A DNA stretch of 64,000 nucleotides from positions 36,937 to 100,936 of the forward strand of contig CAMBEK010000006.1 in NCBI GenBank assembly GCA_945865565.1, written 5' to 3'. The DNA is from Pseudobacteriovorax antillogorgiicola (lineage in GTDB: Bacteria; Bdellovibrionota_B; Oligoflexia; Oligoflexales; RGVZ01). Below, one piece after another: positions 61,753 through 64,000 of this stretch. The translations under genes were made by a program, and so were the position numbers. Each line of letters opens with the position of its first letter. Position 1 is the stretch's first letter. Under the pieces are notes generated by a model. The model was not told the origin of the DNA. It saw nothing but the letters and a program-made list of their open reading frames with translations, and searched no databases.

Positions 61753-63021
61753 CTAAAGGGATGCGGCCTTGCTGAATTCCGTGAAAGTCAAGTCCCCAGC
61801 TGATGCCAACCAGGTCTGAAAGGCTGCGCGAGTGCTGTTGTAAGCATCAAGTGCTCCCCCAGCCGAAAGAAACTTGAGGTCTTCTGCCACGGCGCTGAAC
61901 GTGATTCCAGCATTGCCCGTGCAGCCCGTCGTCGGCTGGCAGGAATCCTTGGCATCGCCAAAGGTTGCGGCGGTGCTCAAGGTCGTGCCAGATTGCTGCA
62001 GCCCGCCAGAATTGTATTTGAAGCCATCAGCCGAGGTCCCTTTGACCGTCGCATATTTCCCGAAGATGCCGTTCGAAGCGTTAGCTCCAACGTCAGTGAA
62101 GGCTCCAGACATATTAGTGACGGTTCCAAATTCGCCCGTCGTCGCATCAAAAGACCCCTTGGCGTAAATGCGTGCGCGGCGACCCCAGTAGGTGTCAGCG
62201 TATTCTGCGCGGATGACTCCATTGGCGCGGTCGATCGAAATCACGTTACCACGCGTACCCTTCGCGCCAGCGCTCAGACCAGCATTTGTTCCGTCGCCGC
62301 GAGCGTCTGCATCCCATCCCTCAATATACTTGATGGCAGCCTTGTCAGCAGTTGCTGTGATGTAGAGTTTGACATCGATGCGAAAGGCGGCGACTTCGAG
62401 GTGAATACTCTTCTGCCAATCACCCGAGTCATAAGACGTCGCGGTCAGGGTCGCAACATTGCTCGAACCAACCTCGCTGATTTGCCCGGCAGTCCAGCCA
62501 CATTCGGTGGTCGGGGTGATGGCGACGCTGGTGTAAACCTTCCCTGCTGCCGTGTATTCAATGGTCCCGATTCCTTTTTCGAGATCGCACATCAGGCTTC
62601 TTGCCATGCGCATCGATCCTGCGAGGGTGTCCGGGGATTCTTCATTATTGGTCTGGCAATACAAAACGGCTTCCGCATATTTTACACCGCTGTCATTGGG
62701 CTCCATGCGGGCCCCGGTTGTCGTATTCCACGGAGAACCTTTGTTGGAGCAATTCGGAGTGATGGTGCTTTGGATCTCGGCGTCCAAACGAAGCGCGCTG
62801 TTGGCTTGGCTTTTTCCCGCAACCAAAATTGCAGAAGTGGGGGCTTTTTGCGTGCTGCTAAGGGATGACGCTGCGTAATCCAGCATCAACGCGCCTGAAG
62901 CCGCCAGCTTGCTCGTCGTTTCGTCGTCGGTTGAATCATCGCTTTTTTTGCCGCACGACGTGAACGCCAAAGCCGTGATGGCTCCTGCCAGGGTTACGAG
63001 TCGAATCCGAGAAATCTTCAT
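61753..63021 (-). CDS. Hypothetical lipoprotein
   Basis: 422 aa. Signal peptide with lipobox FTSC. An acidic linker (DDSTDDETTS) is followed by a Gly/Ala/Ser/Thr-rich domain with scattered Cys (YCQTNN, SLMCDLEKG, TTECGW, CQPTTGCTG) and strand-like repeats (GVIRAEYADTYWGRRARIYAKGSFDATTGEFG). Not recognised. GGAAGGTG precedes the ATG. First gene before the terminator. Confidence 0.75.
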   Translation of the reverse strand: MKISRIRLVTLAGAITALAFTSCGKKSDDSTDDETTSKLAASGALMLDYAASSLSSTQKAPTSAILVAGKSQANSALRLDAEIQSTITPNCSNKGSPWNTTTGARMEPNDSGVKYAEAVLYCQTNNEESPDTLAGSMRMARSLMCDLEKGIGTIEYTAAGKVYTSVAITPTTECGWTAGQISEVGSSNVATLTATSYDSGDWQKSIHLEVAAFRIDVKLYITATADKAAIKYIEGWDADARGDGTNAGLSAGAKGTRGNVISIDRANGVIRAEYADTYWGRRARIYAKGSFDATTGEFGTVTNMSGAFTDVGANASNGIFGKYATVKGTSADGFKYNSGGLQQSGTTLSTAATFGDAKDSCQPTTGCTGNAGITFSAVAEDLKFLSAGGALDAYNSTRAAFQTWLASAGDLTFTEFSKAASL

Positions 63022-63124
63022 AGATCACCTTCCTTGGAGACGTTGATAGGATTTTTTCCAGCGATAGCTGAAGTAATGTTTAAAAGTTTAGCACAAAAAG
63101 TTGATGGCGAGGATGGATCTCAGC

Positions 63125-63673
63125 TCAGTTGCATTCCACTTTTGAGCCCTGGATAGTTTGGGAAATCCCAAGCTCCTGGATGAGTCTGTCATAGGTGACC
63201 TGGTAGGTTCCCCCACTCAGTGGAATCTCGTCTGGACCAAGTATTTCCGGCGAGCCAAGGACGGTGACATAAATGAATCCCCGATTCGGAAAATTGGGCC
63301 GAGGCCCAAGATTGACGTGGTAAATCGGCTGGCTGCTGTAGCGAGAGAACGTAATCTCGCCGACAGAAAACTTGCCGGAAGGGCAAGAACCGACCACCGC
63401 AACCAAGGGCGGATATAGTTTATTTATATTGGCAGTATCGGTGCAGCGCAAAGTGGTGACTGTGTCCCGTGGAACTTCTGTGGGGACGTTGCGGCAGCCT
63501 GGTGGCAGGTTGCTTGGCAGGCTGCCTGGTAGCCCGTTTATCCCCGACGCGGGTCCCGAGCCGGTCGACGATTTTGCCGCCTTGCCCTGAAAAGAATTGT
63601 CCGAGCATCCAGCCATCACGGCGATGGCCAAGACTGCGGTAACTAGTGAGATTTTTACATGGCTTAAAAACAT
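63125..63673 (-). CDS. Hypothetical lipoprotein
   Basis: 182 aa. Lipobox VMAGC, Gly/Ser/Pro-rich linker (GINGLPGSLPSNLPPG), then a small domain with four Cys. Not recognised. About 100 bp before the 61753-63021 gene; no promoter stands out. Confidence 0.7.
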   Translation of the reverse strand: MFLSHVKISLVTAVLAIAVMAGCSDNSFQGKAAKSSTGSGPASGINGLPGSLPSNLPPGCRNVPTEVPRDTVTTLRCTDTANINKLYPPLVAVVGSCPSGKFSVGEITFSRYSSQPIYHVNLGPRPNFPNRGFIYVTVLGSPEILGPDEIPLSGGTYQVTYDRLIQELGISQTIQGSKVECN

Positions 63674-63808
63674 GAATTCTTATCGGGAACAGCGCATTTT
63701 TCTTGAAGGGAATTTAGATAGAATGGAAAATATCATATTATTCAGTGGCTTAGGATACTTAAGAGGTTAGTTTCATGGACCGAAAGGGAAGGGATCCTTT
63801 TTTAATCC

Positions 63809-64000
63809 GTCATCCTGAGCCGCAGGCGAAGGATCCTTTCTTAATCCGTCATCCTGAGCCGTAGGCGAAGGATCCTTTCTTAATCCGTCATCCTGAGCCG
63901 CAGGCGAAGGATCCTTTCTTAATCCGTCATCCTGAGCCGTAGGCGAAGGATCCTTTCTTAATCCGTCATCCTGAGCCGCAGGCGAAGGATCCTTTCTTAA
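63809..64000. repeat. Dispersed repeat, copy 5: 39-bp tandem array
   Basis: Units beginning GTCATCCTGAGCC start at 63809, 63848, 63887, 63926 and 63965, exactly 39 bp apart. The variable base in GC/TAGG alternates C, T, C, T, C, so 78-bp pairs have been duplicated. The last unit is cut by the window end. No spacers, so not CRISPR. The 135 bp before it (63674-63808) hold a plausible promoter for the lipoprotein but nothing else I can name. Confidence 0.97.

Noticed and set aside
61993..62868. 291-codon plus-strand ORF
   Set aside because: Lies antisense to the lipoprotein at 61753-63021 and has no homology signs.
63809..64000. Regular 39-bp repeats as a CRISPR array
   Set aside because: Units are contiguous with no unique spacers and no cas genes are present.

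Overview
This 64 kb window looks like chromosomal DNA of a flagellated Gram-negative bacterium. It has flagellin, FliG, a LysM lytic transglycosylase, an LPS-type glycosyltransferase, and at least seven exported lipoproteins with a Cys lipobox and no family I recognise. Base composition is even and moderately GC-rich. The mix of lineage-specific lipoproteins, secreted peptidases, flagella and a xanthorhodopsin-like pump fits Bdellovibrionota/Oligoflexia. That placement is a low-confidence guess, because there is no rRNA in the window. I see no tRNA, rRNA, CRISPR array, prophage or insertion sequence.

Layout. 1-724: 3' part of a DUF4143 ATPase cut by the window edge. 710-6211: a pyrimidine block of uridine kinase, CoA-acylating semialdehyde dehydrogenase, URC1-like GTP-cyclohydrolase-II homologue, URC4 (DUF1688) and Upp, which together look like the URC route of uracil breakdown. 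6239-18117: CHASE2-SpoIIE phosphatase, lipoproteins, acyl-CoA dehydrogenase, glycosyltransferase 9, GNAT, HU, a FliG-C-like protein, HIT, ManA and a glutamine amidotransferase. 18309-28272: the photochemistry island. 28332-30891: two exported peptidases. 30967-37608: a six-gene amino-acid/ketoacid catabolic operon. 37597-42703: accessory stretch peppered with copies of a short palindromic repeat, with a lipoprotein fragment, papain-like protease and double-CDGSH protein. 42685-52580: DmpA-type peptidase, flagellin, arginase, Tgt, FliG, transglycosylase. 52679-63673: TPR and lipoprotein genes plus a SRAP (YedK/HMCES)/class II amidotransferase pair. 63809-64000: a 39-bp tandem array of the same dispersed repeat, running off the end.

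Most notable system: a self-contained rhodopsin/carotenoid locus. A xanthorhodopsin-like proton pump (green-tuned, with the small Gly at the carotenoid fenestration) lies tail-to-tail with an operon whose last gene is a lycopene cyclase fused in frame to a Brp/Blh carotene dioxygenase (retinal synthesis). Around it lie CruF-, CruD- and CruC-like genes (hydration, acylation, glycosylation of a carotenoid end), a CrtW ketolase with a coupled 76-aa membrane protein, and crtI, crtB and crtE. The set predicts both retinal and a glycosylated, possibly acylated keto-carotenoid resembling salinixanthin, the antenna of xanthorhodopsin. Chromophore, antenna and pump may therefore be made from one 10 kb locus. 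The function of each family is established knowledge; the pathway end product and antenna role are inference.

Genome-structure highlights: the dispersed GTCATCCTGAGC...GAAGGATC repeat supplies the stop codon of three different genes; two separate 12-bp tandem repeats both read as K-x-(I/L)-S tetrads; and a Rho-independent terminator has its U-tract directly against the start codon of a patatin-like lipoprotein gene.
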